Of a stretch of DNA of 64,000 nucleotides, positions 19,225 through 29,270 are shown piece by piece. Each line of letters starts with the position of its first letter. Within the stretch, counting starts at the first letter, position 1. Under the pieces are notes generated by a model. The model had not been told where the DNA came from and searched no databases. It worked only from the letters and a program-made list of their open reading frames with translations. Source of the DNA: Sphingomonas sp. 7/4-4 (GTDB lineage: Bacteria > Pseudomonadota > Alphaproteobacteria > Sphingomonadales > Sphingomonadaceae); assembly GCF_027941955.1 (NCBI RefSeq), contig NZ_CP115960.1, positions 62,001 to 126,000 on the forward strand, read 5' to 3'. Made by a program: the position numbers and the translations under genes.

Positions 19225-20636
19225 AACTCGGCGCGCTGACCGGCGGAGAGGAAAGCGCCGTCGTCACCGGGTTCGCGATCGATCACCGCAAGGTCGCTCC
19301 CGGAACTGTTTTCGGCGCATTCGAGGGCGCCCGCGTCAACGGCGAGGACTTCATTCCCGCCGCTGTGAAGGCCGGCGCGGTGGCGATCGTCGCGCGGCCC
19401 GAGGTGGTGGTCGAGGGCGCGCTGCACATCGCCGACATCAATCCGCGCGAGCGTTTCGCGCGGCTGGCGGCGAAGTTCTTCGCGCCGTTTCCCGGGACCG
19501 CGGTGGCGGTGACCGGTACCAACGGCAAGACCTCGACGGTCGAGATGACGCGGCAATTGTGGCGGATGGCGGGGCATCATGCGGCCTCGATCGGCACGCT
19601 CGGGGTGACCACGTCCGACGATACCGTCTCGACCGGGCTGACCACGCCCGATGTCGTCACCTTCCTCGCCAACGTCGCGGGGCTGGCGCGCGAGGGCGTG
19701 ACGCATGTGTCGTTCGAGGCCTCGTCGCACGGGCTCTCGCAATATCGCACCGAAGGGCTGCCGGTGCGGGCGGCGGCGTTCACCAACCTGAGCCGCGATC
19801 ACCTAGATTATCATGGCGACATGGCGGCCTATTTCCATGCCAAGCTCCGGCTGTTCGCTGATGTACTCGACATGGACGGCGCCGCGGTGGTCTGGGCCGA
19901 CGATCCGCATGCGATGCGCGTGGAAGAGCTCGCCCGGATGCGCGGCAACAAGCTGATCACGGTGGGCGAGCATGGCGAGACGCTCAAGCTGGTGGCACGC
20001 GATCCGACCTTGCTGGGGCAGGGGCTGACGATCGAGGCGGGAGGCGCGACGCACAAGGTGATGCTGCCGTTGATCGGCGCCTATCAGGCCGCGAACGCGC
20101 TGACCGCGGCAGGGCTGGTGATCGCTACCGGGGGCGATGTCAGCGCGACGCTGGCCAATCTCGCGCGGCTGCAGCCGGTGCGCGGGCGGCTCGAGCGCGC
20201 GGTGATCACGCGCAGCGGCGCGCCGGTTTATGTCGATTACGCGCACACGCCGGATGCGCTCGAAGCGGCGATCGCGGCGCTCAAGCCGCACACCAGCGGC
20301 CGGCTGATCCTCGTCTTCGGTGCCGGCGGCGACCGCGACACCGGCAAGCGCGAGCCGATGGGACAGGCCGCGGCCGCGGGTGCGGACGTGGTGATCGTCA
20401 CCGACGATAATCCGCGCGGCGAGGATCCGGCGGCGATCCGCGCCGAAGTGCTCAAGGGCGCTCCGGATGCCACCGAGATCGGGGGCCGGCGCGAGGCGAT
20501 CGCGGCGGCGGTGACGATGGCGGAAGCCGCGGATATCGTGCTGATCGCCGGCAAGGGACACGAACAAGGCCAGATCGTCGGCGACCGCGTGCTTCCTTTC
20601 GACGATGTGAGCGTTGCCCGGGAATGCGCGGCGTGA
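19221..20636 (+). CDS. murE: UDP-MurNAc-tripeptide synthetase (meso-DAP-adding) MurE
   Basis: Adds meso-diaminopimelate to UDP-MurNAc-L-Ala-D-Glu in the cytoplasm. 471 residues, frame intact. Seen: ATP loop TGTNGKTSTVEM, FEASSHGLSQYR, TNLSRDHLDYHGDM (with the metal-binding His), YVDYAHTPDAL, FGAGGDRDTGKR and TDDNPRGEDP; DNPR is the meso-DAP specificity motif, so this strain has DAP-type peptidoglycan. The start overlaps ftsI, and the end overlaps murF by 13 bases if the ATG at 20624 is used. Confidence 0.95.
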   Translation: MKLGALTGGEESAVVTGFAIDHRKVAPGTVFGAFEGARVNGEDFIPAAVKAGAVAIVARPEVVVEGALHIADINPRERFARLAAKFFAPFPGTAVAVTGTNGKTSTVEMTRQLWRMAGHHAASIGTLGVTTSDDTVSTGLTTPDVVTFLANVAGLAREGVTHVSFEASSHGLSQYRTEGLPVRAAAFTNLSRDHLDYHGDMAAYFHAKLRLFADVLDMDGAAVVWADDPHAMRVEELARMRGNKLITVGEHGETLKLVARDPTLLGQGLTIEAGGATHKVMLPLIGAYQAANALTAAGLVIATGGDVSATLANLARLQPVRGRLERAVITRSGAPVYVDYAHTPDALEAAIAALKPHTSGRLILVFGAGGDRDTGKREPMGQAAAAGADVVIVTDDNPRGEDPAAIRAEVLKGAPDATEIGGRREAIAAAVTMAEAADIVLIAGKGHEQGQIVGDRVLPFDDVSVARECAA

Positions 20637-22006
20637 CACTCTGGACTTCCGACGAGATTGCAAACGCCACCGGCGGCAAGGCTTCGGCGCCGTTCGACGC
20701 CACCGGCGTGACCTTCGATTCCCGCGAAGTCGGTCCGGGCGACCTGTTTCTCGCGCTCAAGGGCGAGACCACCGACGGGCATCGCTTCCTCGACCAGGCG
20801 TTCGCACAGGGTGCGGCCGGAGCGATAGTTTCCGAAGCTACGCCGCATCCGCATGTGCTGGTGGGCGACACGACCGCTGCGCTCGACGCGCTCGGCACGG
20901 CGGCGCGCGCCCGCATGAACGGCAAGGTGATCGGCGTCACCGGATCGGTCGGTAAGACCGGGACCAAGGAGGCCTTGTTCGCCGCGCTCGACCGGGTCGA
21001 CCCGGGCTGCGCGCATCGTTCGGTGAAGAGCTACAACAACCATACCGGCGTGCCGCTGAGCCTCGCCCGGATGCCGCGCGACGCGCGGTTCGGCGTGTTC
21101 GAGATGGGGATGAACCACGCGGGCGAGCTGGCGCAGCTCACCCGGCTGGTGTGCCCGCATGTCGCGATGGTCACCACGATCGCGCCGGCGCATATGGGCT
21201 TCTTCGCCAGCGAGGAGGCGATCGCGGACGCCAAAGGCGAGATATTCCAGGGGCTCGAGCCCGGCGGGACGGCTATCGTGCCATTCGACAGCCCCTATCG
21301 CGACCGGCTGATCGCTGCTGCGAAGCCGCACGCCGGCCGGATCGTCACCTTCGGGCTGGGCGACGGCGCCGATTTCCGCGCAGTCGAGCGGATGCGGACA
21401 CGCACCGGCGGGACCTTCGTCACGGCGCGCTTCGATGTGCGCGAGCTGAGCTTCACCATCTCGCAGCCGGGCGAACACTGGGTCTCGAATGCGATGGCGA
21501 TCCTCGCGGCGGTCGACGCTGCGGGCGGCGACCTGGAAATGGCGGGGCTCGCGCTCGCCGAGATGGGCGGGCTCGCGGGCCGCGGCGCGCGTCTCGTCGC
21601 TGAGCTGCCGGACGGCGAGGCGCTGGTGATCGACGAAAGCTACAACGCCAACCCGACCTCGATGCGCGCGACCTTGGCGGTGCTCGCCAACGAGCCGGGC
21701 CGGAAGATCGCCGTGCTCGGCGAGATGCGAGAGCTGGGCGAGCATTCGGACGCCTATCATGCCGGGCTCGCCGAGCCGATCGAGGCGGCGGGCGTCAGCT
21801 ATGCCATCCTCGTCGGCGAGGCGATGGGCGCGCTGGCGAATGCGCTTGAGGGCAAAGTGGATTTCGTCCATGTGCCCGACGCCGCAACCGCGCGCGAACG
21901 GCTGAATGCCGTGCTGGCGCCGGGCGATGCGGTCCTCGTGAAAGGCTCGAACGGCGTGCGTCTCTCGACGGTCGTGGCGGCATTGGCGGAAAGGGCGATG
22001 GCCTGA
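20624..22006 (+). CDS. murF: UDP-MurNAc-pentapeptide synthetase MurF
   Basis: Adds D-Ala-D-Ala to the UDP-MurNAc-tripeptide. 460 residues. Seen: [18 protein letters not shown], the ATP loop [53 protein letters not shown] and [11 protein letters not shown]. The ATG at 20624 is used; the GTG at 20633, which would overlap the murE stop by 4 bases as elsewhere in this cluster, is equally possible. The stop overlaps mraY by one base. Confidence 0.95.
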   Translation: MRGVTLWTSDEIANATGGKASAPFDATGVTFDSREVGPGDLFLALKGETTDGHRFLDQAFAQGAAGAIVSEATPHPHVLVGDTTAALDALGTAARARMNGKVIGVTGSVGKTGTKEALFAALDRVDPGCAHRSVKSYNNHTGVPLSLARMPRDARFGVFEMGMNHAGELAQLTRLVCPHVAMVTTIAPAHMGFFASEEAIADAKGEIFQGLEPGGTAIVPFDSPYRDRLIAAAKPHAGRIVTFGLGDGADFRAVERMRTRTGGTFVTARFDVRELSFTISQPGEHWVSNAMAILAAVDAAGGDLEMAGLALAEMGGLAGRGARLVAELPDGEALVIDESYNANPTSMRATLAVLANEPGRKIAVLGEMRELGEHSDAYHAGLAEPIEAAGVSYAILVGEAMGALANALEGKVDFVHVPDAATARERLNAVLAPGDAVLVKGSNGVRLSTVVAALAERAMA

Positions 22007-23076
22007 TGCTTTACTGGATCGCCGAACAGCTGGGCTTCCCCGGGCTGCTCAACCTCATCCGTTATCAGACGTTCCGTACCGGTGCCGGGGTCGCGACCGC
22101 TCTATTGATCGGGCTGATCATCGGCCCCCGTTTCATCGGATGGCTGCGCGTCCGCCAGGGCAAGGGGCAGCCGATCCGCAGCGACGGACCGCAGAGCCAT
22201 CTCGCCAAGCGCGGCACGCCGACGATGGGCGGGCTGATGATCCTGACCAGCCTGATGATCTCGCTGTTCCTTTGGATGAACCTCTCCAATCCTTTGGTCT
22301 GGGCGTGCATGTTCGTCACCTTCGGCTTCGGCGCGATCGGTTTCCTCGACGATTACGACAAGGTGCGCAAAGCGAGCACTGCGGGCGTTTCTGGCCGGGT
22401 TCGGCTGCTCGGCGAGTTCGTCATCGCGGGCATCGCCAGCTGGGTGATCATCTCGCAAACCGGGACCCAGCTCTATGTGCCCTTCTTCGCCTGGATCCAC
22501 CCCGATCTCGGCTATTTCTACATCGTCTTCGCCGCATTCACGATCGTCGCGTTCGGCAACGCAGTGAACCTCACCGACGGGCTCGACGGACTGGCGACAA
22601 TGCCGGTGGTGATTGCCAGCATTGCGTTCATGCTGCTGGCCTATCTGGCCGGAAACAAGGTGTTCGCGACCTATCTCGGCATTCCGCACGTGCCCGGTGC
22701 CGGCGATCTGGCGATCATGTGTGGCGCGATCATCGGCGCGGGGCTCGCGTTCCTGTGGTTCAATGCGCCCCCGGCGGCGGTGTTCATGGGCGATACCGGC
22801 AGCCTCGCTTTGGGCGGCGCGCTCGGGGCGATTGCGGTGACGACGCATAACGAACTGGTGCTCGGCATTGTCGGCGGGCTGTTCGTCGTCGAGGCGCTGA
22901 GCGTCATCATCCAGGTGTTCTTCTTCAAGCGTACCGGCAAGCGCGTCTTCAAGATGGCGCCGATCCACCACCATTTCGAACAGCTCGGCTGGTCGGAGCC
23001 GACGGTGGTGATCCGCTTCTGGATCATCGCGTTCGTACTGGCGCTGGCGGGGCTCTCGACGCTGAAGCTGCGGTGA
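22006..23076 (+). CDS. mraY: Phospho-MurNAc-pentapeptide translocase MraY
   Basis: Transfers phospho-MurNAc-pentapeptide to undecaprenyl phosphate, making lipid I at the inner membrane. 356 residues with ten hydrophobic segments. Seen: [20 protein letters not shown] (Asp pair for Mg2+), [25 protein letters not shown] and [15 protein letters not shown] (the HHH motif). The frame is intact. The end overlaps murD through GTGA. Confidence 0.97.
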   Translation: MLYWIAEQLGFPGLLNLIRYQTFRTGAGVATALLIGLIIGPRFIGWLRVRQGKGQPIRSDGPQSHLAKRGTPTMGGLMILTSLMISLFLWMNLSNPLVWACMFVTFGFGAIGFLDDYDKVRKASTAGVSGRVRLLGEFVIAGIASWVIISQTGTQLYVPFFAWIHPDLGYFYIVFAAFTIVAFGNAVNLTDGLDGLATMPVVIASIAFMLLAYLAGNKVFATYLGIPHVPGAGDLAIMCGAIIGAGLAFLWFNAPPAAVFMGDTGSLALGGALGAIAVTTHNELVLGIVGGLFVVEALSVIIQVFFFKRTGKRVFKMAPIHHHFEQLGWSEPTVVIRFWIIAFVLALAGLSTLKLR

Positions 23077-24423
23077 TCACGAGCACGGCCTGGCGCGGCA
23101 AACGCTATGCGGTGCTCGGGCTTGCGCGGTCGGGGCTGGCGACGGTCGACGCGCTGCTGGCGAGCGGGGCACGTGTGACGGCGTGGGACAGTAGCCCGAA
23201 GCAATTGGAGCCCCTGGAGAAACGATTCTTCGTCCCCGGCGATCCCTTGGGGAGTTGGTGGATCAACGCAGAGGCGGGCGCCTTTCTGGAGCTCGCCGAT
23301 CCGCTCGAAACCGACCTGACCGGGTTCGAGGCGGTCGTGGTTTCCCCGGCGTTCCGCTCAACACGCATCCGATCGCCGCAAAGGCCCGCCAGGCCGGCGT
23401 CCCCGTCATCGGTGATATCGAGCTGTTCGCGCAGGCGCGCGCCGCACTCCCGCCGCACAAGGTCGTCGGGATCACCGGCACCAACGGCAAATCGACCACT
23501 ACTGCGATGATCGACCATATCTGCCGTACCGCGGGGCTGCCGAGCCTCGCCGGCGGCAATATCGGGCTGCCGATCCTCGGACGCGATCCGCTCCCCGCGG
23601 GCGGCGTCTATGTGCTCGAACTGTCGAGCTATCAGATCGACCTGACCTTCAGCCTGGACTGCGACGTCGCGGTCTTGCTCAATCTCACGCCGGACCATCT
23701 CGACCGCTATGACGGGTTCGAAGGATACGCCGCCTCCAAGGCGCGCCTGTTCGAGATGCAGTCGAAGGGGCATGCCGCGGTGATCGGCCTCGGCGACGCG
23801 CCCTCGGCTGCCATCGCGCGGCAGGTGGCGGTCTCGGGCCGCAGCGAGGACCTCCACAAGATCGCGCCCGGTGTGTGCATGGACCAGTCCCGCTGGCCGG
23901 CGCTGCAGGGGCCGCACAACGCCCAGAACGCGCTTGCCGCGATCGCCGCGTGCGAGGCGCTGGGCATCGACAACGCCGCGATCGACAAGGGGCTCGAGAC
24001 TTTCCCCGGCCTGCCGCACCGGATGGAACGCGTCGCGACGAAAAACGGCGTGCTGTTCGTCAATGACAGCAAGGCGACAAACGCCGATTCCACCACCCCG
24101 GCGCTCTCGGCCTATCCGCGCGTCCACTGGATCCTCGGCGGGTTGGCCAAGACCGACAGCCTCGAGGCGTGCCGGCCCGGCTTCGGTCACATCGTCAAGG
24201 CCTATACCATCGGCGATGCGGGCGAATTGTTCGCTTCGCTCCTCGAAGGCGAGATGCCGGTCGAGCGTTCTGGTACGCTCGAAGCCGCGGTGAAGAGCGC
24301 CGCCGCGCAGGCCCGGCCCGGCGACACCGTTTTGCTTTCCCCGCCTGCGCCTCGTTCGACCAGTTCAAGGATTATGAGGCGCGCGGCCAGGCGTTCCGCG
24401 ATGCCGTGGCTGCGCTCGGATGA
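23073..24423 (+). CDS. murD: UDP-MurNAc-L-Ala:D-Glu ligase MurD, two frameshifts
   Basis: Adds D-glutamate to UDP-MurNAc-L-Ala. GTG start at 23073. Seen: [19 protein letters not shown] at the N-terminus, then a G missing in the CCCCGG at 23344-23349 (should read [12 protein letters not shown]), the ATP loop [55 protein letters not shown], and a C missing from CCCC at 24339-24342 before [14 protein letters not shown]. Restored length about 450 residues. Both breaks sit in runs of C/G, and the rest matches the family closely. Confidence 0.93.
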
Positions 24424-25649
24424 GCGAAGCCGCCGACACCGAACGACCGAATGGCGACGTCCGCCGCCGCGTGAGCAAGCAGCTCGGCCGCGCCAACACG
24501 TCGCGCGCGGGCATGTGGTTCTGGGAAGTCGATCGCGTCCTGCTGCTGCTCGCGATGCTGCTGATCGCGATCGGGCTGGTCGCCGTCGCCGCGGCATCGC
24601 CCGCGACCGCGCGGCGCTATTCGGACGCGACGCACATCATGCCGGCGATGCACTATTTCTGGCGCCAGCTGATGTGGGTGTGCCTGTCGGTGCCGGTGCT
24701 GATCGGCGTGTCGATGCTGCCGGTCACCGTTGCGCGCCGCTTCGCGCTGGTCGGCGCGGCGGTGTTCCTGGTGCTGCTCGCACTGGTGCCGATCATCGGC
24801 TCCGAGACCAACGGCGCGCGGCGCTGGCTCGATCTCGGGGTCTCCGATCTCCAGCCTTCCGAGTTCCTCAAGCCCTTCTTCATCGTCGCGACGGCGTGGA
24901 TGCTGTCGTTCCGCGCCAAGGATCCCGAGCTGCCGGTGCTGTTCATCACCGGCGGGATGACTGCGGTGATCGCAGTGCTGCTGATGCTCCAGCCCGATTT
25001 CGGCCAGACCATCATCTTCGGCACCGTCTGGCTGATCCTGCTGACCATCTCGGGCATTTCGGCGCTGGCGATCGGCGGGCTGATCGGCACGGCGATCGCA
25101 GGCGTGGTCGCGGCCTATCTGTTCTACGATACGGCGCACACGCGGATAAACAACTTCCTGTTCCCCACCAAGGAAGCCGCGCTCGTCGACCGCTATCAGG
25201 TCGAGATGGCGCACCAGACGTTGAGCGCGGGCGGCCTCACCGGCGCAGGCCCCGGCAGCGGGCAGGTCAAGTTCAAGCTGCCCGAGGCGCATACCGATTA
25301 CATCTTCTCGGTGATCGGCGAGGAATTCGGGCTGATCTCGTGCGCGGTGATCGTCCTGCTCTATGCCGCGATCGTGATCCGGGTGTTCATGAAGATGCTC
25401 GACGAGGAGGACGCATTCCGCCTGCTCGCCGCCTCGGGGCTGGCGGCGCAGTTCGGCGTGCAGGCGCTGATCAACATGGCAGTGAATACCGGCATTGCGC
25501 CGTCCAAGGGCATGACCTTGCCGTTCATCAGCTATGGCGGGTCGTCGATGATCGCGCTGTCGATCGGCTACGGGTTGCTGCTCGCCTTCACGCGCCGAAA
25601 CCCGTATCTGAAGCGCTCGCCATATACGGGTCGGTGGAGCAAGGGATGA
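24420..25649 (+). CDS. ftsW: Septal peptidoglycan polymerase FtsW (SEDS)
   Basis: SEDS glycosyltransferase that polymerises lipid II at the septum together with FtsI. 409 residues. An N-terminal cytoplasmic tail is followed by about ten membrane segments. Seen: NGARRWLDLGVSDLQPSEFL and KPFF, LMLQPDFGQTI, LTGAGPGSGQVKFKLPEAHT with DYIFSVIGEEFG next, and SYGGSSMIALSIGYGLLLAF. The frame is intact. It overlaps murD by 4 bases and murG by 4. Confidence 0.96.
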   Translation: MSEAADTERPNGDVRRRVSKQLGRANTSRAGMWFWEVDRVLLLLAMLLIAIGLVAVAAASPATARRYSDATHIMPAMHYFWRQLMWVCLSVPVLIGVSMLPVTVARRFALVGAAVFLVLLALVPIIGSETNGARRWLDLGVSDLQPSEFLKPFFIVATAWMLSFRAKDPELPVLFITGGMTAVIAVLLMLQPDFGQTIIFGTVWLILLTISGISALAIGGLIGTAIAGVVAAYLFYDTAHTRINNFLFPTKEAALVDRYQVEMAHQTLSAGGLTGAGPGSGQVKFKLPEAHTDYIFSVIGEEFGLISCAVIVLLYAAIVIRVFMKMLDEEDAFRLLAASGLAAQFGVQALINMAVNTGIAPSKGMTLPFISYGGSSMIALSIGYGLLLAFTRRNPYLKRSPYTGRWSKG

Positions 25650-26795
25650 CGAATTCGCGCAGCTATGTTCTGGCAGCTGGCGGCACCGGGGGCACATGGT
25701 GCCCGCCGCCGCGCTCGCGGCCGAGCTGGCGAGCCGGGGGCACAAGGTCTCGCTGGTCAGCGACGATCGCGGGGTGCGCTTTCCGGGACTGTTCGACGAA
25801 ATCGATACGCATGTGCTGCCTGCCGGAAGGCTGGGCGGCGGGCCGCTCGGCTATATCCGCGCGGCGGGGCGTATCATGGCGGGACGATCGATGGCGCTGC
25901 GGCTGTTCAAGGAGCTGCGTCCGTCGGCGGTGATCGGCTTCGGCGGCTATCCCGCTTTGCCGACCTTGCTGGCGGCATTCCGGGCGGGCGTGCCGACCGT
26001 GATCCACGAGCAGAATGCCGTGCTCGGGCGGGTCAATCGCTTCGTCGCCGGAAGAGTGTCGGCAATCGCCACTTCCTACGACGAAGTCGAACGGATGAAG
26101 CCCCGCTGGGAGGGCAAGACGCACTTGATCGGCAATCCGGTGCGCGAAGCGGTGCTGGCATTGCGCGATCGGCCCTATCCGATCGTCGACGAGGAGGAAT
26201 CTTCCGCGTGCTGGTCACCGGCGGCAGTCAGGGCGCGACGGTGCTCAGCCGGGTGGTGCCCGACGGGCTCGCCTTGCTCCCCGTCCATTTCCGCCGCCGG
26301 CTGCAGGTCACGCATCAGGCGCGGATCGAGGATATCGACGCGGTGCGCGCCAAATATCAGGCGCACGGCATCCCCGCCGACGTCTCGACCTACATCACCG
26401 ACATGCCCGAGGCCCTGGCCTGGGCGCATATCGTCATCGCCCGCGCCGGCGCGTCGACGATCGCCGAGCTGACTGCGGCGGGCCGTCCGGCGATCCTCGT
26501 GCCGCTGCCCAGCGCCACCGACGATCACCAGACTGCCAATGCCCGCGAGATCACCAATGCCGGCGGCGCGCGCACGATCTCGCAGCGCGCCTTCAACGCC
26601 ACCGAGCTCGCCAAGCAGATACAGAAGCTCGGGCTCGACGGGCAGGCGCTGGAGAATGCCGCGGCACGCGCCAAGAGCGTCGGCCGCCCGCACGCCGCGA
26701 GCGACCTTGCCGATCTCGTCGAATCGATTCATGCCCCGACTGCACCGATCAAGGTGCGCCGCGCGGCAATCCAGGGAAGGCTCGCTCACGCATGA
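25646..26795 (+). CDS. murG: UDP-GlcNAc:lipid I transferase MurG, two frameshifts
   Basis: Makes lipid II from lipid I at the inner face of the membrane. Seen: YVLAAGGTGGH (G missing from GGGGG at 25688-25692), MVPAAALAAELASRGH, GFGGYPALPTLLAA, IHEQNAVLGRVNR, GNPVREAV, a second missing G near 26197, then FRVLVTGGSQGATVLSRVVP, YITDMPEALAWAHIVIARAG, ASTIAELTAAGRPAILVP and DDHQTANA. All donor- and acceptor-site motifs are there once repaired, total about 384 residues. It overlaps ftsW (ATGA). Confidence 0.93.
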
Positions 26796-26807
26796 GGTTT
26801 TTGGCGC

Positions 26808-28226
26808 ATGAAGGGTGTCGCAACCGATATCGGCACGATCCATTTCGTCGGGATCGGCGGCATCGGCATGTCGGGTATTGCCGAGGTGATGCATAACCTC
26901 GGCTACAAGGTGCAGGGCTCGGACGTCGCCGAAGGCTATGTCGTGCAGGGGCTGCGCGATCGCGGCATCCCGATCGAGATCGGCCACAAGGCCGAGAATA
27001 TCGGCGAAGCGGCCGTGGTGGTGGTCTCCACCGCGATCGTGCGGACCAATCCCGAGGTCGAGGCCGCCTATGCGCGCCGCGTGCCGGTGGTGCGCCGCGC
27101 CGAGATGCTCGCCGAGCTGATGCGGCTGAAGTCCACCGTCGCGGTGGCCGGGACGCACGGAAAAACCACGACGACGTCGATGGTCGCGGCGTTGCTCGAC
27201 GCGGGCGGGGTCGACCCGACCGTGATCAACGGCGGGATCATCAACCAATACGGCTCCAATGCCCGGCTCGGCGACAGCGACTGGATGGTCGTAGAGGCCG
27301 ATGAGAGCGACGGCAGCTTCCTGCGCCTGGACGGAACGATCGCGGTGGTCACCAATATCGATCCCGAGCATCTCGATCACTACGGCAGCTTCGAGCGCGC
27401 CAAGGATGCCTATGTCGAGTTCGTCGAGAACGTACCCTTCTATGGCGCGGCCTTGCTCTGCCTCGACCATCCCGAAGTACAGGCGATCATTCCCCGCGTC
27501 CGGGACCGGCGGATCATCACTTATGGCTTCGCCGCCAGCGCCGATGTGCGCGGAGTGAACGTGACGCCGCATTCGGGCGGCAATCGCTTCGAGGCGATCA
27601 TCCGCAATCGCGACGGCACCGTTCGCTCGATCGAGAATATCGAGCTGCCGATGCCCGGCCGCCACAACGTCCAGAACGCGCTCGCCGCGATCGGCGTCGC
27701 GCTCGAACTCGGCATTCCCGACGTGACCATCCAGAAGGGCTTCGCGCGCTTCGGCGGGGTCAAGCGCCGCTTCACCAAGGTGGGCGAGACGCAGGGCGTG
27801 ACGGTGATCGACGATTACGGGCACCACCCGGTCGAGATCCGCGCGGTGCTCGCGGCGGCGCGCGAGAGCGCCGAGGGCAGGGTGATCGCGGTGGTCCAGC
27901 CGCATCGCTATTCGCGGCTCGGCAATTTGATGGACGACTTCGCGCAGGCCTTCAATGACGCCGACATGGTGCTGGTGACACCCGTGTACGCAGCCGGGGA
28001 GGAGCCGGTCGAAGGCGTCAACTCCGAGGCGCTGGTCGACGGAATCCAGCGGCGCGGACACCGCTCGGCAGCAGCGGTCGCCGATGCCGAGGCGCTGGCG
28101 CGCACCCTCGCCGAAGTGACGGTGCCGGGCGACATGGTAGTATGCCTCGGCGCCGGCGACATCACCAAATGGGCCGCGGGCCTCGCTCCGGCGATCGAGG
28201 CGGCGCGGCAGGAGGTCGCGGCTTAA
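26808..28226 (+). CDS. murC: UDP-MurNAc:L-alanine ligase MurC
   Basis: First amino-acid ligase of peptidoglycan synthesis. 472 residues, frame intact. Seen: [46 protein letters not shown] (ATP loop), [55 protein letters not shown] and [11 protein letters not shown]. It lies 12 bases after murG. The GTG of murB follows the TAA directly. Confidence 0.97.
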   Translation: MKGVATDIGTIHFVGIGGIGMSGIAEVMHNLGYKVQGSDVAEGYVVQGLRDRGIPIEIGHKAENIGEAAVVVVSTAIVRTNPEVEAAYARRVPVVRRAEMLAELMRLKSTVAVAGTHGKTTTTSMVAALLDAGGVDPTVINGGIINQYGSNARLGDSDWMVVEADESDGSFLRLDGTIAVVTNIDPEHLDHYGSFERAKDAYVEFVENVPFYGAALLCLDHPEVQAIIPRVRDRRIITYGFAASADVRGVNVTPHSGGNRFEAIIRNRDGTVRSIENIELPMPGRHNVQNALAAIGVALELGIPDVTIQKGFARFGGVKRRFTKVGETQGVTVIDDYGHHPVEIRAVLAAARESAEGRVIAVVQPHRYSRLGNLMDDFAQAFNDADMVLVTPVYAAGEEPVEGVNSEALVDGIQRRGHRSAAAVADAEALARTLAEVTVPGDMVVCLGAGDITKWAAGLAPAIEAARQEVAA

Positions 28227-29162
28227 GTGAGCGTCTGCTATGCCCTTCCACCTGTCCGCGGAAAACTGACGCACGGCGCGCCGCTTGCCCCACTGGTGTG
28301 GTTCAAGAGCGGCGGCGCGGCGGAATGGCTCTTCGAGCCTGCCGATGCCGATGATCTCAGCGACTTCCTCTTCGCGCTCGATCCCTCGGTGCCGGTCATG
28401 GGGCTGGGGCTGGGCTCGAACATGATCGTACGCGACGGAGGGGTGCCGGGTGTCGTGGTGCGGCTGGGCAAACCCTTTGCGACCGTGGAGCAGCTGGATT
28501 CGACGACGCTCAAATGCGGCGGCGGTGCGTCGGGCATCCTGGTCTCGTCGAAGGCGCGCGATGCAGGGATCGGCGGCGTCGAGTTCCTGCGCTCGATCCC
28601 GGGCACCGTCGGCGGGTTCGTGCGGATGAATGGCGGCGCCTATGGCCGCGAGACCAGCGACGTGCTGATCGAATGCGAAGTCGTGCTGCGTTCCGGAGAG
28701 CGCAGGGTCCTACCGCTGGACGCGCTCGGCTATACCTATCGCCACAGCGAGCTTCCGCGTGGCGCGATCGTGGTGAGTGCCACCTTTCGTGGCCATGTCG
28801 ATGAGCCGGCGGCGATCCAGGCGGAGATGGATCGCATCGCTGCCGCGCGCGAAGAATCGCAGCCGCTGCGCTCCAGGACCGGCGGCTCGACCTTCAAGAA
28901 CCCCGAGGGGAACAAGGCGTGGGCGCTGATCGATGCGGCGGGCTGTCGCGGATTGCGGCGGGGCGATGCGCAGGTCAGCGAAAAACACTGCAATTTCCTG
29001 CTCAATCTGGGCAATGCTGCATCCGCCGACATCGAGGCATTGGGCGAGGACGTCCGCGCAAAGGTGAAGGCGCAGTCCGGCGTCGCGCTGGAGTGGGAAA
29101 TCCAGCGGGTCGGCATGTTTGCCGACGACGCCATCGAAGAGCGTATCGGGGTTGAGAAGTGA
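28227..29162 (+). CDS. murB: UDP-N-acetylenolpyruvoylglucosamine reductase MurB
   Basis: FAD-dependent reduction of UDP-GlcNAc-enolpyruvate to UDP-MurNAc. 311 residues from a GTG that abuts the murC stop. Seen: the FAD-binding start WFKSGGAAEWLFEPAD, LGLGSNMIVRDGGVPG, GVEFLRSIPGTVGGFVRMNG, RHSELPRGAIVVSATFRG, SRTGGSTFKNPEG and LIDAAGCRGLRRGDAQVSE, the latter holding catalytic residues. It is followed by a 90-base palindromic repeat before ddl, the only sizeable gap between murC and ftsA. Confidence 0.95.
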   Translation: MSVCYALPPVRGKLTHGAPLAPLVWFKSGGAAEWLFEPADADDLSDFLFALDPSVPVMGLGLGSNMIVRDGGVPGVVVRLGKPFATVEQLDSTTLKCGGGASGILVSSKARDAGIGGVEFLRSIPGTVGGFVRMNGGAYGRETSDVLIECEVVLRSGERRVLPLDALGYTYRHSELPRGAIVVSATFRGHVDEPAAIQAEMDRIAAAREESQPLRSRTGGSTFKNPEGNKAWALIDAAGCRGLRRGDAQVSEKHCNFLLNLGNAASADIEALGEDVRAKVKAQSGVALEWEIQRVGMFADDAIEERIGVEK

Positions 29163-29173
29163 ATTTGATTTTC

Positions 29174-29255
29174 CGTCATCCCGGCGAAGGCCGGGATCCA
29201 GAGCCAGGCACCCTGTCGCTCGTGACCCTGGGCCCCGGCCTTCGCCGGGGTGACG
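29174..29255. repeat. Palindromic dispersed repeat, copy 1
   Basis: Two arms, CGTCATCCCGGCGAAGGCCG on the left and its imperfect complement on the right (CGGCCTTCGCCGGGGTGACG), separated by about 25 variable bases. Each arm is itself a small hairpin. Related copies lie at 46961-47048 and 61031-61110. It sits between murB and ddl and may form a stable RNA fold in the dcw transcript. Confidence 0.85.
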
Positions 29256-29270
29256 AGAAGGAGGCTCCTC

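Noticed and set aside
23255..25933. Open frame of about 890 codons on the plus strand over murD, ftsW and murG
   Set aside because: It joins the middle of murD to an out-of-frame read of ftsW and the start of murG. It is an artefact of the murD and murG frameshifts, not a fusion protein.
26175..28274. Long open frame on the minus strand over murG and murC
   Set aside because: It is the antisense shadow of murC in high-GC DNA; it is Arg/His/Asp-rich, has no domain, and murC is clearly coding on the other strand.
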